Below are positions 33,669 to 46,269 of a DNA stretch of 64,000 nucleotides, one piece after another. Position 1 is the first letter of the stretch; every line of letters starts with the position of its first letter. Position numbers and translations under genes: made by a program. The stretch spans positions 145,510 through 209,509 of the forward strand of contig MNCI01020684.1 of assembly GCA_015680685.1 (NCBI GenBank), read 5' to 3'. The notes under the pieces are model-generated. The model saw only the letters and a program-made list of their open reading frames with translations. It ran no database searches and was not told the DNA's origin. This stretch comes from Gnetum montanum. Its lineage: Eukaryota > Streptophyta > Gnetopsida > Gnetales > Gnetaceae.

Positions 33669-35480
33669 TAACCCCATGACTAAATGAAAATTCATTCTCG
33701 AGTGAACAAAAGGAGGAATAAGTTCCTTATAAAATATTGGGAAGGTATGGGATTATTGACTGACATGCAAATTGACTCAAATGAAACTAACTAATTCTAA
33801 GTGCTTGAGTGTATGGATTTACAATCATTTACAAAATTGGTTGTTTATGATAAGAGAATTGAACACCCTAGACAAAATTGACATCCAACTCCTCTAGTAG
33901 CAAAAGGATGAGGGAGAAGATTCAATGATCATGAAGTATCCTTGTCACATGATGCTACTACTTATTATTTGGTGAAGATAGTCCCACTTCCAGTCCATGC
34001 TTTCTACTATAATCACAACAAAATTGTGGATTAGTATGCAATGTGCAACCTATAGCTTTTAAGTACCTTATCTCATTGGCAATTACACGTGGCCGGTTAG
34101 TGATTATGGTGGATTGATTTCATTAATAGTGTTAGTGGGAAGGTTGAAAAATAGGTGAAATGGATAAGTAGTCCATTAAATTCTATAAAGTTTGAACATG
34201 ATGAAATGCCTAAAGAGGGTTTAAGAATTCACAATAATAAAAGATGATTACATTGAAAAATCTTATGAAGATGCACAAAATTGGATGTCATTGATGGGGT
34301 ATGCAAAAGGATTTGATTATGAGAATGTCTAAGGGTAAAGAACTTAACTAACCCAACAAAAAGGTATGCAAGTGGGTCCTCCCCAAAATAGACATTGACC
34401 TTTTATTGCCTTTTCATAACTTCAAATCGAGGAGTCCATGGACCCCATGGATGATTAATGGTTATGGAAAGTTAAGGACAAAAACTTGGAAGAAACTACC
34501 TAAGAATTTTGACATATCAAACCAAGACATTGAACAAGAACATGAAGTCAATAGTGAGGTGAGACATGGAAAGCACAAATGGATGAGAGAGAGAGCAGAA
34601 TGGAGTTCCTGATTAAGGTCACATGAAGTCCCTTGTGAATATTGTGGTTAAATGACCTAATAAAATCCATTGTTAGTTCATACCAAAACCAACCATGTTT
34701 AGTGACTTTGCATCACCATTTCAAGACTAGTCCACCCCCTTGAGACACAAGAGTGCTCACATAGAACAACCACCATTTCTTATTATAGAAGAAAAGAGAA
34801 GTAGGAAGTCAGGAAAGGCCTTAGTCATAGGGGATCTTTAGGCATGGGTAACATGTCTTTCTAGTCCCATAACTAATGCTTGTAGCCTATTTAGGGGTGT
34901 GCTTTAAATTCCCATCATTTTTTTTATGATGGAAACCACACCATGCAAAGACTTATTCAACTTCTTGTTATTGGTTGACACATAATGGTAAGAAATCCAT
35001 AAAAACACACATGCATCCAAGTAAGTATAAAGGCACAAAGAGTACCAAGTCCCCTTGAAGCCACACTCTGTTCAAACCCTTGAATCCTTTCCAAATCCAA
35101 AACTACCAAAGTTACAATTTCATTAAAGTTTTATTAATAAGAAAAAGACCTTATACTTCTAAAACAAGGAAAAACATAGAGTTTGTGGATGGGTGGATGT
35201 TATGGACTCATTGCCTATTTCATAAAAAAGAAACCATGTCCTAGTTATCAATAACAAAATTCAAAGCTAGAATCCAGACACCAATAATCAAATAACTGGA
35301 TAGCACATGCCCACATTAATCAAACACATTGTACCCAATTGGCAATAAGACATGTTATTATTAAAACATAATAAGAAAATCACATCCAAAATAAAGAAAA
35401 ATATACAAGAAAGTGTAAAATATTTAATAAAAAAATGTACTAAAAATGTCATAAAACAAAAATTTTGAAAAACTAATAAT
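33669..35480 (-). other. Element C 3' spacer
   Basis: Non-coding. Tract motif TAACCCCATGACTA at 33,669-33,682, GGAAGGTATGGGATTATTGAC (33,740-33,760) shared with A, and AAGTGGGTCCTCCCCAAA at 34,370-34,387 shared with B and D. Confidence 0.65.
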
Positions 35481-36043
35481 GTAAAAACCAAAAAGAAAGT
35501 AATGCTAAAAAAGTAATGCACGTGGAACACCAAACTTGTTTACAACATTCCATTATACAAATCAAGTAGTAGTAGAAGATGTATAGTTAGTGATAGTTGC
35601 TAATTTTACCCATTTCGTACAATACTCAATAGTGACTATGATGTACACCTTTCCATTTGACATGGTCATGATGGAATCTATGAAATCAATGCCCCATATG
35701 TTAAAGGGTTCCAATGGTTTGATCTTATATTGAGGTCCATCCATTCAGCGGTCATTCCATCATCTCATTGGCAGCGTTCACAAGAGTGGACATATTGATG
35801 AGCATCCCTAAAGATTGTTGGCCAATAGTACCCTACCATCAGGATTTTAATAGTCGCGCATCTCCTAGTATAGTGGCCCCCACAAGGACCTTCATGAATG
35901 TCTTGGAGAACATGTAGTTGATTAGCATTAGGGACACACCAATGAACTAGGCCATCAGCACACACCTTGTAAAGGTGTTTGTTGATCTTCATGAAACATT
36001 TTATTTGGTGAAGAAATTTTTGTTTCTTTTGGTGGTCCAACAC
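35480..36043 (-). pseudogene. Element C integrase, truncated
   Basis: The zinc domain is present: GGHYTRRCATIKILMVGYYW and HSCERC. The catalytic core starts with WGIDFIDSIMTMSNGKVYII (first Asp of DDE) and reaches FGVPRALL near 35,500. It then stops at a T-rich spacer, without the second Asp, the Glu or a C-terminal domain. Confidence 0.85.
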
Positions 36044-36258
36044 TTATGGCATCTCTTCAATGAGAAGATAGGAATGCCATCATACCATTTAGGCTCAACA
36101 GACAATTGTTTAGTTATAGCCCTAGCAAAGAGGATTTCATTAGGAAATAGATTACATAGTGGGCTTTTGTCCTCTTTAATGTCCCATCATAATAGAGCCA
36201 AGTGATTAATGACCACATTCTCAGTTCTTTTTTGATCTACCATTGTATGATCAAATTC

Positions 36259-37029
36259 CTATAAGATCACCAGCCATTGTATGACATGGGGGCTCACTAT
36301 TGGCTTGTGCATGAGGAAGAAAATGGCACTGTGGTCTATGCACACAAACACTTTGTATCCAAGCACATAATGCCTAAACTTTTCTAGAGCAAACACCATT
36401 GCCATTAATTCCTTTTTTGTGATGGTGTAGTTCAATTGTGCATCCATAATTCTTTGGCTTATGTAGTGGATGTAATATGGATTTTTTTCATCATCCAACT
36501 ATGTAAGAATAGCTCACAAAGAGTAATTTGATGCATTCATCATAACATAAAATGGTTTGGACCAATCAAGTGTCTATAGTATTAGAGTTTCTACAAGTTT
36601 TTATTTCAGTTGTTGAAATGCTTTTTCACATTTCAGGGTCCAAAAAAATGGAGCATATTTCTTTATCAACTCAACCAATGGTTTTGTAATCTTAGAAAAA
36701 TTCTCTATGAATCACCCATAGTAGCTAGTGTGTCCAAGAAATGATTGAACATATTTCATAGTTTCTAGTTAGTGGGTAATTCCTTGGATAATCCTTATCT
36801 TTTTAGGGTCTACCTCAACTCCTACTTATGAGATTTGGTGCCCTAATAAAATGCCTTTTTGGACCATCAAATGACTCTTTGCCAATTGAGCCATAAATTT
36901 GTTTCAACACATCTTTTCAGTACTTGCTCAAGGCAGTCCATGGCTTGCTCAAATGTAGCTCCATAAGTAGAGAAGTCATCCATGAAGACTTCCATGCCAC
37001 TATCAATTTGCTACTAAAAAATTCTTAAG
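36259..37029 (-). pseudogene. Element C RT C-terminal half and RNase H
   Basis: The catalytic box VFMDDFSTYGATFEQAMD (Asp pair coded at 36,975-36,980) starts just inside the D junction. The RT connection follows in broken frames, then RNase H at 36,498-36,259: YYIHYISQRIMDAQLNYT, KKELMAMVFALEKFRHYVLG and VFVCIDHSAIFFLM. Typical gypsy RT-RH. Confidence 0.88.
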
Positions 37030-37901
37030 TGATGAAGCATCCAATGGATAGCGTCAATGAAGCCCCGTCAATGTGGCCACGTCAACATGACCCTGTCGAC
37101 ACATCTTTCCACGCATTGTCATGGCCTTGTCAATGCATAGTTCATTTTCTACTATAAATATGCATGCACCTGCCACATTTAGGGAACTTTTGTTTAAGTT
37201 GTAGCAAAGATCTTACAATTTGTTTTTGTAAGAGTTAGACTATTTTCCCCAAGTGCATGCCTGCAGTTTGATTCTTGTAATTGTACAAAACCTTTATTCG
37301 AGTGTGACGTACTTGGACACGCACATGATCTACAATAAAGATCAAGATTACTCCATCATTACATCATTCACTTAGTTTTAATTATTTAATTGTTATTGTT
37401 ATTTATTATTTTCTTATTTAATATTTCTTTACCATCATATACTATTCCTATTGTTAAATGCGAAATGAGTATGACTTAATCATGACCATTGAAGTGAACT
37501 ACTTGGTAACCCAGTAGCGTATCTAGGAGTGCTCAAGTAAGGTATACTTGGTAATCCTATAAGTAGTACATGAGGTCCAAGATGTGTACAGATGATTAAG
37601 GACAGATGCTTATCACACTTAGGCTAGCTTAGACTTCATTTCCTATTGCTTATTAGTTTAATCAAGATTATTCTCCATTGTCTCTAGGAGTAGCCTAGTG
37701 TTAGAAATCATATCATACACCTCATTTTGGACTAAACCATACATGACAAAGCAAATACTAGTCCAAATTGAAAGATAATGAACTATGATCAACGTGTAAC
37801 TATCTAGATACCACAACTATTCCATCTGTGGAGTTCGACTAGATCGTACGTACACACTCGTATTCATATGGTTGAGTGTAGGGGTACCTCGCCACTCATC
37901 A
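37030..37901 (+). repeat. Element D 5' LTR
   Basis: TGATGAAGCATCC to CGCCACTCATCA. TATA box TATAAATA at 37,153-37,160. The upstream U3 has GTCAA/GTCGA repeats (37,050-37,110) instead of the GATATC motifs of A-C. The R-U5 part is homologous to the LTR of B. Confidence 0.93.
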
Positions 37902-37902
37902 T

Positions 37903-37920
37903 TGGTGTCGTTGCTAGGGG
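37903..37920 (+). promoter_or_regulatory. Element D primer-binding site (tRNA-Asp)
   Basis: TGGTGTCGTTGCTAGGGG, 13 of 18 complementary to tRNA-Asp 3' end, one base after the LTR. Confidence 0.8.
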
Positions 37921-38037
37921 TAGTGCTAGTTATTTACATTATTTACATCATCCAAGATCACTATAACAAAAATTTGAAGATATATATTTCTTTTAGGAAG
38001 GAATTAATTACAAATAAGTCACACACAATTCATAACA

Positions 38038-40366
38038 GTGTCTCTCTCACAAGACTATGCCACACAACAACTAGTGAGGAAATTCATTGCAGAACCAACA
38101 AAATATATTCTGATGAAGATGAAGTTTGGAGTCCTCAATCCTATGCAAGGGTCTCCTATGATCATGGAACCCCAACGGTACTCAAGGACTCTTATCATCC
38201 AACTCTAGCACCTCTAGTGAGGATGGGACATCCCATAGAACAAGAGGGCCTGTAAGGCCTAGGACCTTCTCAATAGTTAACAAGAATCTATCTAGGGATG
38301 ATTGGGAGAATTACAAAAATCATGATGAGTCTTTCAATTCTTTCTCTTCCTTTTCTCCTTCAATGTTAGGTCGTGACATGGATGAACATCTTTCAAGGTG
38401 TCAGCATAAAAATAAAAATCAAGCCCACGAGCAAAGTCAAAAATGCCAAAATGAACGAAGACAACATCATCCCAACTCACAAATTCATAACCTACCTAGT
38501 GATGATGAACCTCTGATAGCCACTAAGAGCCTAATACATATACAAGAGACTGTTCAAATATCCTGCAGGCATTGCAAGGAAATCCATCTACCAAGGCTTG
38601 GCTTAAATAACTTTCTAAAGTTTTCAAGAGGCTATGATTTAGATTTGCAACATCATTTACAAGCCTTCTATGATGCCTATCTATGGAACAATATTGATAA
38701 TGGGTGGCAAAAACTTAAGCTCTTTCCTATGACGCGTGTTGGCCAAGCAAAAGTATGGTATAGGTTCTTAAGATCATAATCAATTCGACATTAGTCGACA
38801 ATGGTAGAACTCTTCAATGAAAGATATGAAACCTATGCAAGAGTATCAGCCTTGAGGAGACAAATCCAAGAATGAAAATAGGGTTAGCATGAACCCTTGG
38901 ACATGGCCTTAGAAAGATACTATTCGTTGTTAAAAATTTGCCCAAGCCATGGATTCTCTAAGGAAAGGCTAATATACCACATCATGGATGGGCTCTTTAA
39001 TGAAACAAGGGAGACCCTAGGGATGCATCCCACAGGTCAACTATATGAGCTACAGACCCACCAACTCCAAGATCTTATCCAACAGGTAGCAAAAGAAGAA
39101 GGAGAAATAGCTAAATGGGAGCATGTTGAAAGTTCTCAGCAGGGTAAAAATCTCAACTTAGCAAGGCTCCATGATCATGAAGAGGAGAAATCAACTCGCT
39201 TCAGGGAGGTGGAATCATCTTTGCCAATCCTACAATCAATAGATGAAATTGAGGAAAAGATCAATAAGATGATAGACTAGGTACATGAAAGATGTGGAGA
39301 ATATGCCAACATTATTAGAGGAAGAATCATGACAAACCAAGAAATAGGACAGAACACCACTAGACAATCAGAAAGAAGGGTTGAAGAGAATAAGCATAAG
39401 AACTCAACTACCAATCATACATATCAATGTAGTATTTACTTGTACAATCACCCCAAAGGCTAATGTCCAATCTTATCACATTTACATGAGCATTGGAAAG
39501 GAATGTTACATCTAGATTTCATACAAAAATATTGGGTTCAACCACAATGGCAAAAATCCCAGTCGCGGGGGAGGACATCGTCAAATTGGTCACGCCCTTC
39601 ATACCATCCAAACCCAAGTGCTTATTATGTTCAGCATCCTATTTCCCTGATTGGATCAACATCCTCTATTTCACCACATCATTTTCATTCTCCTAAGTAC
39701 TATCAATCCATGTCCTCTCCAACAAGATCACCACCTCATATTTCTTACACTTCTCCTTACCCTCAATATTCTCATGATTCATCTCCTTCTACATCGCCAC
39801 CAGTTGTGCCAGAAGGTTTTGCACCACAGCATCAACCCACAAACATTACTTGTGCTGCTATTGTCAATAGTAGTGGGAACCCTCCATAACATCAAAAGCA
39901 TCCTTTCTTTAGGTAGGACCATAGAAAGAGATAGCACAGTTCAGAAGCCACTACATTCTCCAACTTAGCACAAGTTCAACATTGTGATGCATCTACGTCC
40001 TTGAACTCAATGTCTCCTATTACTTTGTCTGGGCCACCAATCAACACTCTAACAACCATGTAGCCTAATGAATATAGCCATGTAGGGAGACATATTGATC
40101 CTTGCATACCATCTTACGATCATGGGTGCCATAGTGAGTCAACTCCTTATCAATTAACCACATCTTATAACTTGCCCCACTATGTCAACTTTAATCAAGT
40201 GTGTGAATTGCAATTTGGGTACATTCCAACCACCACATCCAAAGACACCCAATGGTTTGGATATGACCAGGTCCCAATATTTCCAAAATGCATGGATCCA
40301 AACCTTTCATTTATTAATTCTCACAATGATCAAAAGTTTAGTTATGGGGGATATCCTCCATTTTAA
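38038..40366 (+). pseudogene. Element D gag
   Basis: Aligns with gag of B from a GTG (38,038) at the place of B's ATG. Gag core: LPRLGLNNFLKFSRGYDLDL, QHHLQAFYDAYLW, LKLFPMTRVGQAKVWYRFL (38,580-38,780), then FSKERLIYHIMDGLFNETRE, YELQTHQLQDLIQQVAKEEG, coiled IEEKINKMID, a knuckle reduced to YQCSIYLYNHPKG, a Pro/Ser-rich tail and the ending FSYGGYPPF-stop at 40,366. It covers the part of gag lost in B's gap. Confidence 0.87.
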
Positions 40367-41790
40367 CAAGAAGAATTAATAAATGTTTTTCCTTTTCTTC
40401 AATTTTACAATTTTTTTCTTTCTAGTTTTTCATCTTTCAATTTGTTGTTTTATCTTTTTATTTGTTGTTTCATCTTTTTATTTATTATTTTATCTTTTTA
40501 TCTTTTTATGGGTAATCTCATCTATGTATAAAACACTCATGTAACCCATTGGTTGAGGTGTTATATTATGCTATCAAGACTCAGGTGGCTAATTATTTGG
40601 ATAGCAAGCCCACCACATTCACCCAACCATTCCATTAATAAGAGGTTCTACTCTGGGTATGATGATATTCTTGTCATCATAAAAAATTAAAAGTAATTTT
40701 GTGCTTACTATGCCTAGAGAAAAAAATAATGGACTAAGAGGGAATGGCCAAGGTGTGACATCAAGGAGACTTGTGGATTCTCTTTGGTGACATCTATAGG
40801 AGTTATCATGCAGCCTGGTTGTACCAAGATCCTTCTAGATCTAACAACAAATGGGAGTCAAAGTAATAAAGGCACCTAATAAAGAAACCCAATGCTATTC
40901 TAGGGGGTCCCACTGGAAAGACATGCACCCATTCCTTAAGGTAGGCAGCTTCTCTAGATTATGCATCAAAAAAAAGAGAGAAAGTGTGTCAAAGCATCCT
41001 GATAAAAACAAATGTTCCACAAAGAAATTCCAAATCACTTCTTCCTTGAACAAAATGCCATGTGATTGTACACCTTGCTATCATGATGCTCTTATGGTTG
41101 TCCATCATTAGATGAAACAATTCAATGTCATTAATTGGAGGAATGGAATTGGTCTTGATTTTGGAGCAATAGGCAAATAACAAATTAATCATTCCCTACA
41201 CTCTAGATTCATTATGCCTTGGGGCAGTTACCTCATGTCCCAATCTTTGCAATCCATTCTACAATTTGCCTCATCTCACTATTCATGTATTTGTGACTCG
41301 TGTCATGTGTAGCATTGAATTCATATCTCATCATGGTGGTATCTACATGTGTATGTTTTGTGCAACTGGTGTGGATTACATTTCACCCTTCTAGTGCCTA
41401 CAGACATTTTTAGGGTTGTTACATAAGGACATCATAGGTAGGAACCTGCTTTGGGGAGGACCCACTTGCATAACCTTTGTAATTTACACTCATTGCACAT
41501 CACCACAACATCATTTTATACCTTCCACATACTTCATTGCCAAATTTATTCTTTCCCTTATCATCCTTTTAATTCCAACGTTCCTATGCACCATAACATG
41601 CCCTTTTTCCTCATTCTATTCATGAATTTCATTATTAGATTCTACCTCATTATACTTTTTGTGCCTCCTAGTCTATTCAATGTTACCCTGGACCTTTCCA
41701 ATTGCCCTCAAATCCTTCATTTTTGGCCTTGAAAATTTAGAAATTCATTAATTTTACTAAGTACCCTATTTTCAATAGGCCTTGATCTCG
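40367..41790 (+). other. Element D spacer
   Basis: T-rich block with repeated TTTTATCTTTTTATTTG units at 40,380-40,510. TTTGGGGAGGACCCACTTG at 41,450-41,468 is the reverse complement of the block in B and C, as expected for the opposite orientation. Non-coding. Confidence 0.7.
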
Positions 41791-41880
41791 GGTACCTAAT
41801 ATTAGGTCCGACCCAATATCGGGTCCACGTTATCAGGTATGCAATATCGTGTCCATCAAAACTATATATATGGACACCCC
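41790..41880 (+). promoter_or_regulatory. Internal promoter-like module upstream of ORFx (element D)
   Basis: TATATATAT at 41,863-41,871, preceded by AATATTAGG, CAATATCGGG, TTATCAGG and GCAATATCGTG. This resembles the U3 motif series of element C. The ORFx start lies 510 bp downstream. Activity is inferred. Confidence 0.45.
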
Positions 41881-42381
41881 CACCCCCCGCGTGCACATCA
41901 ACATCATTTTACACTATTCATGTGAGGGGAGTTCAAATTTTCTTCCACGAAATTTCTAGCTTGCGCACCTATCATTCAAACATCCATAACTTGCTCGTTA
42001 ACGCTTCGATTCCCATTCTGATTGAACCTATCTAAACCTAGAGTGTTCAACTTAGTTTTGGGGGAAGGGTATGCTCCAAGTTACACGTAATTTTCCAAAA
42101 TTTATCATCTCCCTAAGGATATCATAAAGGGTAAATGACCATAGAAACTGTTAAACACGTTTCCAAATCAATTTTCTCTCTTCACTCATACCATGAGAAT
42201 TAATTTTTGAAGCCACCTAATCAAATTAGGCCTAATATAAAAAATTTTAGGGGACATTTTCATAAAATTTCCTAACTCTGGATCACAAAAAATAAAAAAA
42301 GAATCATTAAAGGCAAGAAGTAAGGGTATAATTCACATTTTGTAAATAACCTTACTAATAGTTAGCCCCATTTGATTGTAG

Positions 42382-43169
42382 ATGTCCCCTAAACATGGAT
42401 AGAAAGGACGACCCTCTCAAGGTGTGTCCAAATGACCAAGGAGAGGTAGACGCTAGGTGTCTCCCATGGAATGTATAGAACAAAAGGCACAATCATTCAG
42501 CAAGAGCCTCCTGTTACTGTGTAATTAGGACAGGCTAAAAGAGAAGTCACTGAAGCACCTGAATAGGGAAAACATCTCACATTGTCCCCAAAATTTATTC
42601 AGGCAATCCATGAAAGGTCCACATCACTAGCCATGATCGTGGAACTTAAATTTGGACCTTTCAGTAAGTTTTCTCCTGAAGCAGTCAAGGACCAACTCAA
42701 AGGGTCCCCATTATGGCCTATCCTCTCTGAAAGTGGTGCCTAATACTTAGGAGAGACGTACCAATTTTGGCACAATAAAGAAGAAGGCACCACAGTTTAT
42801 ATTGGTGGTGTTTTTGTAGATTTCTTTACCAAAGCCATTTTGGAAGTGTTAAATCTTCTAAAGGAAGACTTGGCTCGACAGCTTATAAACTACCAAGAAT
42901 ACAAGGACAAGGCTAGAGCCTATGAGGAGGAACAATGGATATTTTCAGCCTAGTATGTCAAGGCCAATCATATGTTCCCAAAACTACCATGTCCATGGGA
43001 GGTGTCGACTCCATCAAACATTGGAGCATTAGCATGGATGACATAGGACCCCTGAACCGAAGAGGAAAAGCTCCAAGCACTCCTACAAAGCCATCAACTT
43101 CCAAAACCTAGAGCACAAGCCAAGGGGAGAAGGCCCATGGAGGAGCCACCATTGCAAGGAACCACATGA
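42382..43169 (+). pseudogene. Element D ORFx, internally deleted
   Basis: ATG at 42,382 (MSPKHG), matching B's MTPKRK start. The globular block is LKGSPLWPILSESGA, GTTVYIGGVFVDFFTKAILEVLNL (42,690-42,860), then directly the tail YKDKARAYEEEQWIF, ANHMFPKLPCPWEV, RPMEEPPLQGTT-stop. Compared with B, about 1.9 kb of the middle, including the coiled coil, is missing. Stops and a frameshift are present. Confidence 0.75.
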
Positions 43170-43296
43170 GTTCCAATAATTTTGCATTCTGCGCTCTGTG
43201 TCTATGTCTCAATTTTATTTTGTTTAATTCCACATTGTAGCATGAGTAAACCATACATATCCACTGTGTAATTAATTGCACTTGTTCTCATTTTTT

Positions 43297-43333
43297 TGAC
43301 TCAAGGACAACTTTTTATTCTGTCGTGGGGATA
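43297..43333 (+). promoter_or_regulatory. Element D polypurine tract region
   Basis: TTGACTCAAGGACAACTT, then TGTCGTGGGGATA directly before the 3' LTR. Confidence 0.6.
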
Positions 43334-44219
43334 TGATGAAGCATCCAGTGGACAGTGTCGACTAGGCTACATCAACCAAGCCCCATCAATGGGGTCGTGT
43401 CAATGTGACCCCGTCGATGCATCTTTCCATGTGTTGATGTGGCCTCATCAACGTAGAGTTCATTTTCTACTATAAATATGCATGCACTCATCACATTTAG
43501 GAATTTTTGTTCTAGTTGTAGTGAAGCTCTTGTAGTTTGTTTCTGTAGGAGTTAGACTATTTTCCCCACGTGCATGCTCGTAATGTGATGCTTTTAATTG
43601 TATGGAACCTTTATTCAAGTGTGACGTACTTGGACACAAACATGATCGACAAGAAAGATCGAGATTACTCCATCATTGCAGCATTCACTTAGTTTTAATT
43701 GTTTAATTGTTATTGTTATTTATTATTTTCTTAGTTAATATTTCTTTACCATCATTTACTATTCATGTTGTTAAATGCAAAATGAGTGCAACTTAATCAC
43801 AAACATTGAAGTGTAACTACTTGGTAACCCAGTAGTGTATCTAGGAGCACTCAAGTAATGTACGCTTGGTAATCCCAGAAGTAGTACATGAGGTCCAAGA
43901 TGCGTACAAATGATTAAGGATGGATGCTCATCGCACTTAGGCTAGCTTAGACTTTGTTTCCTATTGCTTATTAGTTTAATCAAGATTATTTTCCATTTTC
44001 TCTAGGAGTAGCCTAGTGTTAAAAATCATATAATACACCTCATTCTAGAATAAACCATACATGACAAAGCAAGTACTAGTCCAGGTGGAAAGACAGTGAA
44101 CTGCGATCAACATGTAACTATCTAGATACCACAACTAGTTCATCTGCAGAGTTTGATCAGATCATGCGTACACACTTGTATTCATATGGTTGAGTGTAGG
44201 GATACCTCACCACTCATCA
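43334..44219 (+). repeat. Element D 3' LTR
   Basis: Partner of 37,030-37,901, with the TATA box at 43,471-43,478. Confidence 0.93.
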
Positions 44220-44700
44220 GTTGGCATTAGAATGTAATAGGAGCATTTCATAGAACAAAATGCATCTTATAATATGCAAAAGTCCCTCAGGGACTCATTA
44301 ATGTTGTTTTGGCCTAGTCCTCTATCATGGTTTAGATTTGGTTATAGCCACTATAACCATTCAGAAAACTATAAAAGCAATGCTCAGATATTATGTCTAA
44401 TACCCAATCAACAAATGACAATAGAAAATGATCCTTGAATGTTGCCATATTTAATATCTAAAAATCGATGTAGACCTGCCACTTGCCACCTTTCTTTAGC
44501 ACAATCACAAGTCGATTAACCCACTTGCTATCTATAATGGGATAGATGAACCCTACCTTCAGGAGTTGTTCAATTTCCTTCTTGATCATCTACTTTAGTT
44601 TGGGGTTCAATCACCTTTGTGGCTACCTCTTTGGCTTCATGGTCATATTAGTGTAGATACAATGCTAGCATATCCTAGGATTAATCAATGTGAGTTTAGG
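44220..44700 (-). pseudogene. Element C reverse transcriptase, N-terminal half
   Basis: WQVYIDF-x-ILN, then FLNGYSGYNQI (44,330-44,370), motif A. The catalytic Asp of LDGYS is Asn here (AAT at 44,359-44,361), a G-to-A change; element E keeps Asp. Cut at 44,220 by element D. Confidence 0.85.
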
Positions 44701-45119
44701 ATATGACTAAGCAAAGGCTGCTGACCATCTTTCAAACACATTTAATAGCATATGTTTCTATTTTTGAGCAAGATTGGCATTGATTATTATCAGCTTCCAA
44801 TTTTTTAACAATACATATTCCATGCTAGTAGGTAGAGTTTTTAATTCAAGGGGCTCTTTCTTGAAAATTTTTATGAATTTTCAACTCTCCCCAATAGTTA
44901 TCATCATTTGCATTATCAAAGAGTTGGTGATGAACAAGCTCAAGTTCATTCATACCTGCGACATATGCACATGTTAGGCTCTTAGTAGGTTCCATGCAAA
45001 ATGTGATACTTTCAAGATCAATAGTTAGCCACTGGGTACTTTTTTTTTATTGTTTTTATGTACAAACACCTTTGAATATATGCTTTAAGTGTATACTACT
45101 TGCATGCAGAAATGGATGC

Positions 45120-45658
45120 TCATTTAATAAACCAAAGTTTTTGCACACAATTACACCATGTATCATTGTATGCAATGCATGGAACTTGCTTCTTCTCAAT
45201 CTTCCTAAATGCATTTTCTTTAGATATTTCCAGGGAAAGATCTTTGATGCCCATTGTTGCATCAACAGTGCTTAGCCATGTCCTTCCCATGATGATTGGA
45301 AAGTCCACTTTGCAGTTCTCCACCTTGATTACTAGGAAATCAGTAGGATATAACCACCCACAAAAGTGGTCAAAATTTCTTCTATTAATCCCAATGGAAT
45401 AGTGATGGATTGGTTTACCAATTATAATCTAATATTACTCTTCTTGAGAGAAGGCAAGTTCCATGTAGTATACATTTCATGATAAATTAGGTTGACACTG
45501 GAACCTGAATCAAGAAGACCTTTACATGGTTCATTCCTAGCAATTTGCAAATAAATAAGAGGACTTCTAGGATCATCTAATTTCCTAGGAAGGTCTGTAG
45601 CATAGATCCAATCAAATATAGCATGAATAAGCATAAAAGTATGGATCTTTGGCAGCAT
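45120..45658 (-). pseudogene. Element C aspartic protease
   Basis: GLLDSGSSVNLIYHEMY with catalytic DSG at 45,503-45,511, followed by DFPIIMGRTWLSTVDATMG. Closely similar to element A protease. The frame breaks between the two halves. Confidence 0.88.
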
Positions 45659-46269
45659 TTGATTTGCAGAGGACTCGAAGGAATTTGATACAGAGGAAGA
45701 TGGAGAAGCAAGGTTTCCAACTGTAGGTGTATGTAAGGTCTTAGGTGAACTATTAAGTTAGAAGAAAGGTTTTTTCTTAGATTAAGTGTCCGAACCACTC
45801 GGTTGATGAATCAGTTGTAAATTGATGGCCTTGGTGGCATTGCATTATTGCAGTTAAGTTGGGAGTTCACCCTGCATAGATGGAGCACATGGTAGCTATG
45901 TTGAGGGATGGAGGAACATGTGTAGGAACAAGAGGAGGATAAGGGTAAAAGGTGGTATCGCTCCTTGCATGTGGAGAATGATTTTGATAATAATCAAGAG
46001 GGTAAGGTTGGAAAGTAGAAATGTGATTGGTAGAGTCATGTGGAAACAAGGATTATTGAACATAATACCCATATGGATCAGGTTGTCTGTAAGGGTATTA
46101 TTTCCTTGGTGATGTTAGCATTCATGACTGTGGTTACTGGCACTATTGATACTGCTCATATGGTTACAAAGGAGTTCCACTTGGATAATACTATTGTTGC
46201 TAATGAAACTACCTAGAATTTCCTCGAGGATAAGGTAATCTTCTAGGTGTTTATGTTTGTGCTAGTCAT

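Larger units (their letters stand above)
37030..44219 (+). mobile_element. Element D: gag plus ORFx Ty3/gypsy, inside the RT of C
   Basis: LTRs of 872 and 886 bp, plus strand, opposite to C. A tRNA-Asp primer site follows the 5' LTR. Gag, T-rich spacer, internal TATA module, a shortened ORFx and the purine tract follow. Same architecture as B. No target duplication is seen: TTAAG on the left, GTTGG on the right. Against element E about 8 bp of target appear to be missing. Confidence 0.92.

Noticed and set aside
44990-45402. Plus-strand frames of 93-100 codons
   Set aside because: Antisense shadows of the element C protease region.
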